Shown here in pieces: positions 20,422 to 29,111 of a DNA stretch of 50,895 bases. The stretch comes from a virus. A program made the position numbers and the translations under genes. Below the pieces are notes generated by a model. The model was not told the origin of the DNA and did no database searches. It saw nothing but the letters and a program-made list of their open reading frames with translations. Positions within the stretch are counted from its first letter, which is position 1; every line of letters starts with the position of its first letter. The stretch spans positions 1 through 50,895 of IMG/VR virus record IMGVR_UViG_3300023443_000116. One strand, 5' to 3'.

Positions 20422-21234
20422 TTATAAGTAGCGCATCATGAATACCGCAGGAAAGAAATCCAGTCTCCCTATTTCAATTCCAGTACCACGCAGGATTGTA
20501 ACACAGTTATTGCTTATCAATCTATAGGGTTGTCCAAGTTTAATGCCCAACATCTTACCGAAATCAGGGGGAGGTTTTATCTGTACCAACCTTCCCTGTT
20601 TTAATATCTTATGTTTAATGGGCCGCTTCTGATAACCGTCAAGACCTCGTTTGAAAAAATAATGCTGCCCAAGGTGAACCACTGCAACGTGAGATGTTGG
20701 GGCTCCTGTGAGCGATATAAATATATCTCGAACATTTTTAGGTTTCCTGAAGAATAAATAGGTGTTTAACGGGCTGTAGAGAGCCGTGGGACGTGATAGG
20801 AAGTTTTTATGTATCATACCAAGCCAAAGTAAAGGAAGGGCTATGTATGGCACTGACAGCGGTAAAAAATAATTCCGGTTAAACCAATAGGCATAACTGG
20901 GGTCATCAGCGTAATAGATAGCAAATTGCAAATATACTCTAGCAAGACCGTCTATAATCTCCATTGAAAGCCAGATCAGGGCAATGATTATCATAAATGG
21001 TTGTTTAATATATTTTAAACAAACCCAGAAAAGAAGAAAAGCCGGAATAATATTATCTAAAATCCCGGCTGTTATTGCAGTATGGAGTTGGGCATAATTC
21101 TCAACAGGAAATAAAAGATATAAGTTTTCTAATCCTATCTGAACTATGATTAGCCCAAGAAGTATTTTAGTCGGGCGGTCCACAGCTAGGAGGGCACGTT
21201 GGCGAGTGCAATTGAATTGTCGCCATGTTTCCAC
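20422..21234 (-). CDS. Membrane protein with permuted papain-like (NlpC/P60, LRAT-type) domain
   Basis: Up to 270 residues (GTG 21234; the true start is uncertain because no ribosome binding site is clear). At least four hydrophobic segments occupy residues 22-145. The soluble C-terminal part has His182 in TSHVAVVHLG and Cys244 in LISNNCVTILRG: a His before the NC-cysteine is the order seen in permuted NlpC/P60 or LRAT-like hydrolases. Role in lysis, lipid modification or exclusion unknown. Confidence 0.6.
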   Translation of the reverse strand: METWRQFNCTRQRALLAVDRPTKILLGLIIVQIGLENLYLLFPVENYAQLHTAITAGILDNIIPAFLLFWVCLKYIKQPFMIIIALIWLSMEIIDGLARVYLQFAIYYADDPSYAYWFNRNYFLPLSVPYIALPLLWLGMIHKNFLSRPTALYSPLNTYLFFRKPKNVRDIFISLTGAPTSHVAVVHLGQHYFFKRGLDGYQKRPIKHKILKQGRLVQIKPPPDFGKMLGIKLGQPYRLISNNCVTILRGTGIEIGRLDFFPAVFMMRYL

Positions 21235-21358
21235 AGACTAAGTTTATCCATTCTTCCCATTCCGGGTGAGCCTCCCTTTCGTCTTCGGGATAATGTGCGT
21301 TTTCAAAAGCCTCACAAAGTTTATCAAGAGCTTTCGTTAGTTTTTCATGTCGTGTCAT
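21167..21358 (-). CDS. Hypothetical small protein
   Basis: 63 residues from ATG 21358 (AAAGGATAATAACA). MTRHEKLTKALDKLCEAFEN is helical and acidic/basic mixed; the last 15 residues are Cys/Pro-rich and overlap the next gene. The overlap of 68 bases makes one of the two starts suspect. Confidence 0.5.
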   Translation of the reverse strand: MTRHEKLTKALDKLCEAFENAHYPEDEREAHPEWEEWINLVCGNMATIQLHSPTCPPSCGPPD

Positions 21359-21549
21359 TGTTATTATCCTTTCTTAGTTGAGGATTTCTATACTACCGTA
21401 GGTTATGTTATAAAACAACCTTTGGTGTAGTTAGAATTGGTGGCGACGCATCTATTCAGGCATCATCCCATGTCCGAGGAGTTGTTACTTACTTAGCTCG
21501 AAAGCTACGCACTATGCCTTATTCGCCAACTTAATGGACCACCAAATAT
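21359..21549 (-). other. Non-coding stretch with hairpins between structural and lysis genes
   Basis: No convincing frame in 191 bp, the longest coding gap in the late region. TAGCT (21494-21498) and AGCTA (21503-21507) enclose a UUCG-type loop on the minus strand, and TGGCGA (21441-21446) can pair with TCGCCA (21523-21528). It may be a small RNA, leader of the lysis genes or weak terminator. Confidence 0.4.
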
Positions 21550-21846
21550 CTATACAGACACCTCGGGATTAGTTGACGCACGGAATATGTCCGTTGTTTT
21601 CCCATTGCTGTTTTCAACAATTATCTTGTCAGCACATCCTTCAAATTCCCAAAGAGTGTGGTCCTCTTTCGCATAACAAGCAGTTGTTATATCTATTTGC
21701 TTTATCTTGCCACCATCATTTGCGTCTTTAAAAAAGAATTCTTGACTGCTTGGACTGTCAGAGCCAGCCTCATGGGCACCAGTGTTATAAGAGATGGCTT
21801 CATAAGTCCGTTGTTGGTTAACGCTATAGGCTTTAATCGTAAACAT
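21550..21846 (-). CDS. Hypothetical protein
   Basis: 98 residues, starting MFTIKAYSVNQQRTYEAISY behind AAGGAGAAGACT. Beta-rich with one cysteine pair (TACYAKED, FEGCADK). A basic-acidic balance without signal. Last gene of the structural module before the non-coding stretch. Unknown. Confidence 0.6.
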   Translation of the reverse strand: MFTIKAYSVNQQRTYEAISYNTGAHEAGSDSPSSQEFFFKDANDGGKIKQIDITTACYAKEDHTLWEFEGCADKIIVENSNGKTTDIFRASTNPEVSV

Positions 21847-21886
21847 AGTCTTCTCCTTGTTTCTTCTGTTTTCTTGTTTCTAGTTA

Positions 21887-22075
21887 CTATCTCGTCATAC
21901 TCATGAACATCATAGCCAATAAAGCACCTAAAATCAATAATATGATGGAAAGCTTACCATCCATGTGAGCCATCTTCTTTTCAAGTTTGTTAAATTCAAT
22001 AGCCCACGCATCCCAGATTACATCAAAATGCTTGTGCATCGGGCCTTTGGAAAAGTCTGGTTTCTTGAAAGTCAT
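21887..22075 (-). CDS. Small C-terminally anchored membrane protein
   Basis: 62 residues: a soluble N-terminal region with KPDFSKGPMHKHFD and FNKLEKKMAHMDGK, then SIILLILGALLAMMFMSM as a membrane segment. AGGAG precedes ATG 22075. Could take part in lysis or DNA entry; unknown. Confidence 0.6.
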   Translation of the reverse strand: MTFKKPDFSKGPMHKHFDVIWDAWAIEFNKLEKKMAHMDGKLSIILLILGALLAMMFMSMTR

Positions 22076-22083
22076 AAATACTC

Positions 22084-22410
22084 CTAACGTTCACAATTTA
22101 TAGGTGGATAATTAAGCCTGAATAGAATATCAACAAGCTTATCTTGTTCGTCACGGGAAAGTGGAAATCTTTTGATGCACACTTTATCTTTATAAAAACC
22201 GTAGTCTTCTAAATCGAACCGCCGCTGGGTGCGGATTTGTTCCTCTTTAATGGGGTTTACTTCTTGGGCAATAGCACCAGTCAGTTCAGTTTGGGTCGTT
22301 GTGTTCTCATCAATAACCGTTTGAAGCTGGAAGTACCCCAAGATTGCTGCAACAATAACCCCGATACCAACGCCTCCGCCTACCTTTGTTCCTTTGGATA
22401 AAGTCATCAT
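22084..22410 (-). CDS. Membrane-anchored protein (N-terminal segment)
   Basis: 108 residues. VGGGVGIGVIVAAILGYFQL near residue 10 is a membrane segment, followed by a threonine-rich helix and a charged C-terminal domain with two cysteines. Start overlaps preceding stop (ATGA). Possibly an inner-spanin-like or DNA-injection accessory; undecided. Confidence 0.6.
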   Translation of the reverse strand: MMTLSKGTKVGGGVGIGVIVAAILGYFQLQTVIDENTTTQTELTGAIAQEVNPIKEEQIRTQRRFDLEDYGFYKDKVCIKRFPLSRDEQDKLVDILFRLNYPPINCER

Positions 22411-22853
22411 GGTACCGGTGCCTCCAGATTAGCCCAGGATACAAGACCGGACCTAGCCGTTCCTGTTCCTGAAACAGTAAAGGTGAATTTCATTCTTAAA
22501 TCTGCGTAATCAGTAATTGAATCCGCCTCAGTTGCAGTAAGGGTTTCGTTTCTTTCTCTCCAGTTTGAAGAGATATTAGTATGAGTTCGCGTTGCCCGCG
22601 TAGTTACATTTTCAATCAGTTCAACCTGTAGAGCCAGTGTCCTCCCAGCATTAGCATTTTTCTTATAGGCATAGTTCAAAACATGACCAAGACTTGTGGT
22701 GGGGTCAGTGATTGTCGTAAGTCCAGCCTCAAAGGTAGCTATCGTAGTTTCTTCCAAAGGAAGGATGTGACTGATGATGAAATCACTGTCATCTCTGGTA
22801 GCTTCATTAATGTCTGTCCAGGTGCCTCCCCAGCCTACCACTACCGTAGCCAT
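22407..22853 (-). CDS. Conserved phage tail/fibre-associated protein
   Basis: 148 residues. GTWTDINEATRDDSDFI, SLGHVLNYAYKKNANAGRTL, TLTATEADSITDYADLR and a final SGLVSWANLEAPVP form the pattern of a family found repeatedly next to phage fibre genes. Beta-rich, probably a virion surface protein. Confidence 0.7.
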   Translation of the reverse strand: MATVVVGWGGTWTDINEATRDDSDFIISHILPLEETTIATFEAGLTTITDPTTSLGHVLNYAYKKNANAGRTLALQVELIENVTTRATRTHTNISSNWRERNETLTATEADSITDYADLRMKFTFTVSGTGTARSGLVSWANLEAPVP

Positions 22854-23059
22854 TACTTGATAACTCCAAGGAAGGGACCGGGGCCTTCAAAGAGACTGCC
22901 AGAGCCACCTTGAGAAGACTGATTTTCGCTTACTGTAGTGGTAACGGTTGAAGATGATACTTCTTCATCTGGCCTAGCAAAGGTTGGGACATTAACAGGA
23001 GCCTCCACTGCTTCAGGACGAAGCGAGTTTGATTGTAAAGATGCATATAAATAACTCAT
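22853..23059 (-). CDS. Hypothetical low-complexity protein
   Basis: 68 residues, starting MSYLYASLQSNSLRPEAVEA, with a Ser/Thr/Val-rich middle and a GGSGSLFEGPGPF tail. Likely a disordered linker or small virion component. Overlaps neighbours on both sides. Confidence 0.6.
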   Translation of the reverse strand: MSYLYASLQSNSLRPEAVEAPVNVPTFARPDEEVSSSTVTTTVSENQSSQGGSGSLFEGPGPFLGVIK

Positions 23060-24042
23060 GCTGGATTCAAGTCCCCTCCCATAAGTATCTCAGTCGATGA
23101 AATTTTCTCCCAAGTAATAATTGAAAATTGACCACGGGCAGCAACAGTAGCATTAAAGGCACTTGATAATCGCAAGGTAGTCGAAGTCCCTGCAGTAAAG
23201 GTTAAATTACCAGTGCCCACCTGTCTGCATATTCCGTATTCATTTGTTGTAAATGTGCCAACGGTAAGGGTAAAGGCTCTTGTCGTTGAACCTGTTAGCT
23301 CTACTGCCTTTCCTGCGTCATCTGCAACCAATTCATATGCGATTGATTTTGTAGTAACCCCACGATGACTTTTCTTTGCTGTATCAATTTCGGTAGTAGG
23401 GTCCGAGAGCTGTTCAATAGTCATGCTGGTGGTGCCAACAACAATAGTTCCATCAGTAGTTAGCGCAAACTCAAGTTTGCCATTTAATGTACCTTCTCTT
23501 ACTGCTACCCAGAAACCTAAAGCATCAGCGTCTTCGTCCAAATCCCCTGAACGAGCCCATGCAGAGGCAGAAGCATCGTATATCCCATTCTCAGCACCTG
23601 AAGTCTGGTCTTTAACCAATACCCTATCGCTTGCTACCACGGACACACCATCAATGGTCTGCGCCCCTGAAAGAGTTATATTTGCAGTCGTCGCTGCTCT
23701 CACTGAAGATTTGGCATTAGCCCCTGAAGAGGAAACTGTTGTAATAACATCATCTACAGGGTCATTCGTGAACAGTTCCACACCAGCAGAATCCTTGGCA
23801 ACGAACTTGAATGAACCGCTTCCCCATATATCTACTCTCGCCCCGGCAGTATTCTCCCAGAACCCAGCAGAGTTGCTTATCAAGGGATTGGTGTTAGCAA
23901 TGGATAAGGCTTTGTCAGCAAAGGTCGCCTTGTCTGTCGTGGTGCCGGTGACGTAAGTAAATAACTGTGCTCCTGATAAAGGGACGCCTGTCGTAGCGTT
24001 GGTTATCCTTAAGCCTGGTGCCCAGAGCAGTGAACCCGCCAT
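23056..24042 (-). CDS. Tail fibre or spike protein
   Basis: 328 residues behind GGGGAGCACACATA. SGAQLFTYVTGTTTDKATFA and NPLISNSAGFWEN mark the N-terminal virion-attachment part; SGAQTIDGVSVVASDRVLV to NGIYDASASAWARS is a module common in phage fibres. Residues about 230-328 are homologous to the whole of the 29866-30285 protein, a shared C-terminal domain (AYELVADDAGK...WEKISSTEI). Probably receptor-interacting. Confidence 0.75.
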   Translation of the reverse strand: MAGSLLWAPGLRITNATTGVPLSGAQLFTYVTGTTTDKATFADKALSIANTNPLISNSAGFWENTAGARVDIWGSGSFKFVAKDSAGVELFTNDPVDDVITTVSSSGANAKSSVRAATTANITLSGAQTIDGVSVVASDRVLVKDQTSGAENGIYDASASAWARSGDLDEDADALGFWVAVREGTLNGKLEFALTTDGTIVVGTTSMTIEQLSDPTTEIDTAKKSHRGVTTKSIAYELVADDAGKAVELTGSTTRAFTLTVGTFTTNEYGICRQVGTGNLTFTAGTSTTLRLSSAFNATVAARGQFSIITWEKISSTEILMGGDLNPA

Positions 24043-24079
24043 TATGTGTGCTCCCCGTTCTGATTGTGTGAACCTGCCA

Positions 24080-26731
24080 TTATTTACTTTCCTCCATGAG
24101 TTTCTTAAGTGCGGCCACTGATTCTTCAGGCCCTAGCTGCTCGTTCTCTAACATGCTGGCTATGTCTTGAATCGTAAATCCCAGCGTCCCTATTACGAAG
24201 TTCCAAAATTCCCTATCCGCGACCCTTTTTTCATTCACCCTCAAAAGGGTTTCCAGTTTATTGGGATCGCGTAATATTTTTAACATCGCATCGTCTGTAG
24301 CAACAGGAAAGAACCGTTGTGCTACTCTTATCCTGAAACCCTGACGGTCAAGAGGACCAAAGATCATCTTGCGTGTTGCCCCTATTACTCCAGGCTTCTC
24401 TGCCACACCTCTTGTGAAACTAACTGTCCCCTGAACACCGCTGACTTCTGCGAACCTAGCTAATTCATCTAGGTTCGCAATATGCTCTGGGCCAAAGATT
24501 ATTTCAAGTTCTCTACGGGAGTCACCAGTCAATGCTTTCTTGAGTGCTTCAGGGTTACCAGCGGTGTCTTCCATTAACTGTTGCATTCTTACGCCTCTGA
24601 ATGCTTCAGCCTTGTCACCATCAAGAAGCTCCATCATTCTACGGGCGTTGCTGGGGCTACCCTTTGTGGCTTTCACGGCATCTTCAGGGTCGAATCTTCC
24701 TAACTTGTAGACAAATCCAGTGTTGGGGTTTTTGAAACCGTCAGCATCCCCGCCACCTTGAAGCTCTTGAATTAAACGTTTTTCGTTTTTCTCAATTTGA
24801 ATTAATTCGTCTTGTAGTATGCCAGCATCACGAAAACGAACCATTTCTTCAGGGGTATAAACCTGTTCGAGTGCTTTGCGGTTTCTCGCCATCCAAGTTG
24901 CGTGTTTTACGTTCCCTTCCACGACCTGTTCAGTATATAATCCGTCGAATGCTCTTTTGATGTCATCAACTGCATTTAATTGCGGGAAATCCTCGGCTAC
25001 TCTTAGATAATCTCTCAAATCAGCTTCACTTCTGATTATCTTTCTGAAAACAGCATCGTCGGCTATTTTGAAAGTGCCCCTCTTTCTTTGGAGAATTGCA
25101 CCAACTATTCCTTCATCTATTTTTTCTTTGGCCTGTCGCCACAAAGCATCCTGACTTCTTACGGCTGCTGCTATTTCAGGATCAAGGCCTTTAAGAGCGG
25201 TGTCTCGTGCAGTCTGCAATTCGTCTATCAATTCACCTATTAATCTTTTTTCTCGGACCTTTGCTCCGCCAAGCGGGCTCCCTATTAATCTTGATTGTTC
25301 TTTTAAAGCTGATAGTGCCCTTGAGGTTGCAGAGAACGATACGCTGGGTGAATTACCTGCTTTCAAGGCTTCTTTTACAACCGCTCTGTCTTCTGCCGCA
25401 AGTGATGGGAAAATGTCTTCGTTAAGACGGGCTCTCCATCGTTCCCCAACTGCCTTTAATCCTGAGACATTAACTCTTGTCCCCTCTGGGACTCGTGCTA
25501 AAATCTCATCATATTGTTTTTCTAAAATCTCAAACACTTCATCTCTTCCTTGCTGTAGAACACCTCGGATGTTGGCTCCACCTTCTGCACCAGAAATGCC
25601 AGCAAACTCAGATATCTGTTCATTGACCCTACGGGTCTGCTGCACTGTTGATCTGGAAATTTCATCAACACGCCCCAAATATTGTTGCCGAGCTTCATCA
25701 GTGATTTCTCTACCCACTACTATTGGATCAGCACTGCCATCTATTAGATCAGTCCTGAGCCTAGCTTCTGCTGCTTCTTGTCCCACTCCTCTTTCGAGTT
25801 CTCCTGTCGCTACTTCATCAGTTAATTCAGTGGCACGAAGTCTTGGCCCAGTTACTGGCTCTACTTGTGCTAATCTCTGACCTGCTGAAAACTCCACACC
25901 AGCCGCTTCTTCCAAGGGGGCTACCCGCGCTCTACCTGCTGCCAATCCTTCTGCCGTAACTCCTTCTTTGCCTAATCGGCCTAAAGCTCTGCGTTCCGGG
26001 CTGAGAAGACTTCTAACGCCACGACCAACACTTGGTATAGCTGTAAACCCACCTGCCAACGCTGCTTCGGTTGCTGATCTCTTTAAAATTTCGTTTTCTT
26101 CTGGAGTAATTATTCCCTGTTGTTCCAAAAAAGCTAATTGTGCCGCTCTGGCACCTCCTGCACCCGCAGCAGCCCCACCAATCACACCAAGAGGACTTCT
26201 TGTGGCAACTCCTCCTGCTATAGCGCCGACTATTTCACCAGCAATAACAGGGGCCTCAGCAAGAGCAACGGCAAAGTCGGCTTGGTCAAACCCAGCAGGA
26301 TCAAGTGCTTCAAATTGTCCAGTCTCTGGGTTTTTGAAAACAATTTCGCCCTCAAAGTTGCCTATCTGACTTTCGTCGAGAGCAGCGCCGAATTCAATTC
26401 TAAGCTCTCTTTTCACATCATCTAAGCCACCAAGAGCACCAGCCAATCTTGACCGAACACCGCCGCCTTCTGCTGTTTCAACGTTCTGAAGACCTAAATC
26501 CTCTAATTTCTCTGTCCTAGTGGGCCTACGCTCTACAAGCCCAAATCTGCTTTCACGAAAACGTTTTGTTGGCTCTGGAGTTGCCCGTATTTCTTCTCGA
26601 CCTCTGCCAGGAATTTCAACGAATGTACCGCCAAATTTACTCACAGGTTCTTCCTCAGCCAGAACGCCGCCAAACTTACTTATACTGGGATCAGGAATTC
26701 CTTGGAATTCTACGGGGCCTTTATGTGGCAT
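24080..26731 (-). CDS. Large internal virion / DNA ejection protein
   Basis: 883 residues. A polar N-terminus carries repeated SKFGG units (residues 18-34). Residues about 150-235 contain alanine/glycine-rich hydrophobic stretches (AGEIVGAIAGGVATRS, GVIGGAAAGAGGA) suited to membrane insertion, then long charged helices to the end. Size and position after two other ejection-type genes match large podovirus ejection proteins, but no lytic transglycosylase motif is seen. Confidence 0.7.
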   Translation of the reverse strand: MPHKGPVEFQGIPDPSISKFGGVLAEEEPVSKFGGTFVEIPGRGREEIRATPEPTKRFRESRFGLVERRPTRTEKLEDLGLQNVETAEGGGVRSRLAGALGGLDDVKRELRIEFGAALDESQIGNFEGEIVFKNPETGQFEALDPAGFDQADFAVALAEAPVIAGEIVGAIAGGVATRSPLGVIGGAAAGAGGARAAQLAFLEQQGIITPEENEILKRSATEAALAGGFTAIPSVGRGVRSLLSPERRALGRLGKEGVTAEGLAAGRARVAPLEEAAGVEFSAGQRLAQVEPVTGPRLRATELTDEVATGELERGVGQEAAEARLRTDLIDGSADPIVVGREITDEARQQYLGRVDEISRSTVQQTRRVNEQISEFAGISGAEGGANIRGVLQQGRDEVFEILEKQYDEILARVPEGTRVNVSGLKAVGERWRARLNEDIFPSLAAEDRAVVKEALKAGNSPSVSFSATSRALSALKEQSRLIGSPLGGAKVREKRLIGELIDELQTARDTALKGLDPEIAAAVRSQDALWRQAKEKIDEGIVGAILQRKRGTFKIADDAVFRKIIRSEADLRDYLRVAEDFPQLNAVDDIKRAFDGLYTEQVVEGNVKHATWMARNRKALEQVYTPEEMVRFRDAGILQDELIQIEKNEKRLIQELQGGGDADGFKNPNTGFVYKLGRFDPEDAVKATKGSPSNARRMMELLDGDKAEAFRGVRMQQLMEDTAGNPEALKKALTGDSRRELEIIFGPEHIANLDELARFAEVSGVQGTVSFTRGVAEKPGVIGATRKMIFGPLDRQGFRIRVAQRFFPVATDDAMLKILRDPNKLETLLRVNEKRVADREFWNFVIGTLGFTIQDIASMLENEQLGPEESVAALKKLMEESK

Positions 26732-28065
26732 TATCTTTTCTCAAATATTGGGCCATCAGGTGTTTCCCTGAATAAGGTCCCAGGCGGAAGTGCATCAAAC
26801 TCGTCCTGAGTTGTAATTAATTGAGCCTCCTGATCTCTGGTAGTCGCTTCCAAATCAACACCAAAATCTCTAAGAAATTGTTCTCTATTAAATTGTTGAC
26901 GTTGGTCTGCTGGCAAACTCCTCTGTTGAGATTGGAATATAGTCTCGGTTGTGTCTAACGAGAATCGGTCTATTTCATCAAATGCAGCTAACATTTGGCT
27001 TTCACTACCGCTTGTCATTGCGGAAAGTTGTTGGGCTAATCTCGCATCAAAATCTGATGGTCTTGCCCCACCATTGAGCATTACAGCTAAAGCTCCTGTC
27101 AAACGAACCAAATTAGTTTTAAATCCTTGGCTTTCGGCAGCAAATCTACCAAATCTTCCTTCGTCTTCCAAGCGTTTGACAACATCTGGTGAGAAGTCTC
27201 CTTCAAGAAGTTGTCCCGCTTGTTGAAATTGCGATACTATAGTGTCGCCCAACCGTGCAAGAGTCCCCACAATACCAGTTGTTACACCGCCCTCAGCCAA
27301 CTGTTCTCTTAATCTGGCAGTAGTTTTAAGGGTGTTAGCTGTAGATTCTTCTGATTCTCTCAGCCTTATGTTTTCAGTGCCTACTTGAGTTTTTGTTAAA
27401 CCCGTTGGGGATATACCTGCGCCCGGCAAGTCAATATTTGGTGCTCTTGTCGCAATAAATCCTTGAGATTCAAGTCGCCTTGCTTTTTCTGAACCAGGTT
27501 GAGCAGTATCAATCTCTTGTTCTCCAGTGTCTGTAAATCTAATAAAGGGTACGGCCCCTTGGTTTACTTCATCAAATATCGTGGCAATCTTATCAGACTG
27601 AAAAATAAACCCGTTTAATTGTTGTGTGTTTTTTGTGGTAGGGATTTGGTCTTCTGGTATTCCTGCGTCAAGCGCTTGCTGTATAAACGTGTCAGGAATA
27701 GGGCCACCCTCAGGAATACTCTGGTCATCCAAAACAGCCCCAGCTAGACCACTTAATACTCGGGACCTTCGCGCACCAGCAGCCCTCTCCTCTACACTAG
27801 CTTTAACATTGAAATCCAATAAATTTTTACCTGCTTCAGGGTCAAGTCTAAATACCTGCTCTGTCGCTGCTGTTGCCGCCTCATCGTTATCTCCCAATGC
27901 TATGCCTGTAAATTTAGCTATTTCCACTTGTTTTTGTCTATTCTGTCTGAAAGCATTTAAATTTTCCTGCGCTATATCAAAGTTAAGGGCATTGGTTTTG
28001 GCTTGTTGAACCTGGCCAAAGACTCCAGCAATATTTACATCTGTAATGTTAAATGGGCCTGCCAT
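26731..28065 (-). CDS. Internal virion / DNA transfer protein (P22 gp20-like position)
   Basis: 444 residues, starting MAGPFNITDVNIAGVFGQVQ; a glutamine-rich helical N-terminus (QENLNAFRQNRQKQVE) is typical of phage injection proteins. Overlaps the next gene by one base. Presumably ejected with DNA to form the transfer channel. The assignment rests on composition and gene order. Confidence 0.65.
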   Translation of the reverse strand: MAGPFNITDVNIAGVFGQVQQAKTNALNFDIAQENLNAFRQNRQKQVEIAKFTGIALGDNDEAATAATEQVFRLDPEAGKNLLDFNVKASVEERAAGARRSRVLSGLAGAVLDDQSIPEGGPIPDTFIQQALDAGIPEDQIPTTKNTQQLNGFIFQSDKIATIFDEVNQGAVPFIRFTDTGEQEIDTAQPGSEKARRLESQGFIATRAPNIDLPGAGISPTGLTKTQVGTENIRLRESEESTANTLKTTARLREQLAEGGVTTGIVGTLARLGDTIVSQFQQAGQLLEGDFSPDVVKRLEDEGRFGRFAAESQGFKTNLVRLTGALAVMLNGGARPSDFDARLAQQLSAMTSGSESQMLAAFDEIDRFSLDTTETIFQSQQRSLPADQRQQFNREQFLRDFGVDLEATTRDQEAQLITTQDEFDALPPGTLFRETPDGPIFEKR

Positions 28066-28068
28066 CTA

Positions 28069-28689
28069 TCAACCTCCTGGCGTTGCCGGGTTGAACAAAC
28101 CCTGTTGATTAGCAAGAGCCACAAATAAAGCATTGTTTAATCCGGTGTTAACAGAAGAACCTATATTAGTAGCCTGATTTGCTCTGGCCTGACCTGCGAA
28201 TACGTCTGTTTGCGCCACACCTTGTCCGGTTTGAAGAGCCGCTTTACTGGTAAATGCAGCAGAACTCTGGCCCAACTGAGAAATAGCAAACAAAGGATTA
28301 GTCGCCTGTGCAATATTTGTAGAAGCCAAACCCTGATTAAACCTGAGAGCTTCCTTTATAGCTGCGCCAGAAAGAAAGTTTCCCCTAGCCGCCTGCGCCC
28401 TGCCCAAACCTTGCTCACCCTGCTCTCTCAGGAATTCGATACCAGGAAGCTGTAGTAATTTGCTTGTATCTCCTCCTACAAAAATATCACTCAATAGCCC
28501 CAAGGCACCTGTACCAGCTTCAATAAATGGTTTGTTAAGTTCTACAGCAGTTTCAAAGAACTCGCGTTGAGTTTCTGCTGCCGTAGCAGCGGCTTTCTCC
28601 TGTGCTTTGGCGGCTTTGCTTCCGGTGATGATGCTAGTTGCGGCACCAGCGACTGCTGTTACCCCGGCTACGATTGCTAAAGGAGGCAT
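28069..28689 (-). CDS. DNA transfer protein (P22 gp7-like)
   Basis: 206 residues. The N-terminus MPPLAIVAGVTAVAGAATSI is hydrophobic, then an alanine-rich helix. NKPFIEAGTGALGLLSD, LPGIEFLREQGEQGLGRAQA and ARGNFLSGAAIKEALRF are the recognisable order of a podovirus ejection protein family. Overlaps the acetyltransferase gene by 13 bases. Confidence 0.75.
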   Translation of the reverse strand: MPPLAIVAGVTAVAGAATSIITGSKAAKAQEKAAATAAETQREFFETAVELNKPFIEAGTGALGLLSDIFVGGDTSKLLQLPGIEFLREQGEQGLGRAQAARGNFLSGAAIKEALRFNQGLASTNIAQATNPLFAISQLGQSSAAFTSKAALQTGQGVAQTDVFAGQARANQATNIGSSVNTGLNNALFVALANQQGLFNPATPGG

Positions 28690-29111
28690 TTCAAATCCTT
28701 AATGTAAAAGTTTCCCATGTTTTCAAATCCTCTTTTTTCATAGAAGTTTTTCGTTGTTTCGGGTTTCATATTGTCCAGTGTGGACATACACAAATAGCAA
28801 TCTCCTAATTGCTTAACAGCTTCATTGTAGACCAAGACCATCCCTCTCGGGCTTCCCCACCAGAACAGTTCATTGGCTATTTTCTCGTTCTCATTCCAAC
28901 ACACCGTTGTTATTACAGCCCCGAAGAAAGCTACTATATCTTCTTCAACAGCAACAATCAGACAGCCGTTCCTAATCAATCCAGCGAGACATCTAATTAT
29001 CGAATTATAATCATATTCTGTTTTCTCAGCATATCTTGTATGTGAATAAAATTCTTTCCCCATTAAAGCCAGTTCAGGTATATCTTCCGGCAGAGCTTTT
29101 CTTACAATCAT
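28677..29111 (-). CDS. GNAT-family acetyltransferase-like protein
   Basis: 144 residues. RKALPEDIPELALMGKEFY, GCLIVAVEEDIVAFFGAVIT and a C-terminal NFYEKRGFENMGNFYIK give the GNAT fold: strand 1, the central sheet and the YEKRGF motif. The acetyl-CoA loop is weak (WWGSPRGMVLVYNE). Such genes are often found among virion genes of podoviruses; substrate unknown. Confidence 0.7.
   Translation of the reverse strand: MIVRKALPEDIPELALMGKEFYSHTRYAEKTEYDYNSIIRCLAGLIRNGCLIVAVEEDIVAFFGAVITTVCWNENEKIANELFWWGSPRGMVLVYNEAVKQLGDCYLCMSTLDNMKPETTKNFYEKRGFENMGNFYIKDLKCLL

Noticed and set aside
23423-23956. Plus-strand frame of 177 codons
   Set aside because: Antisense to the fibre gene at 23056-24042; no start signal.
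25200-25880. Plus-strand frame of 226 codons
   Set aside because: Lies wholly antisense to the 883-residue ejection protein, whose composition and coupling are convincing.
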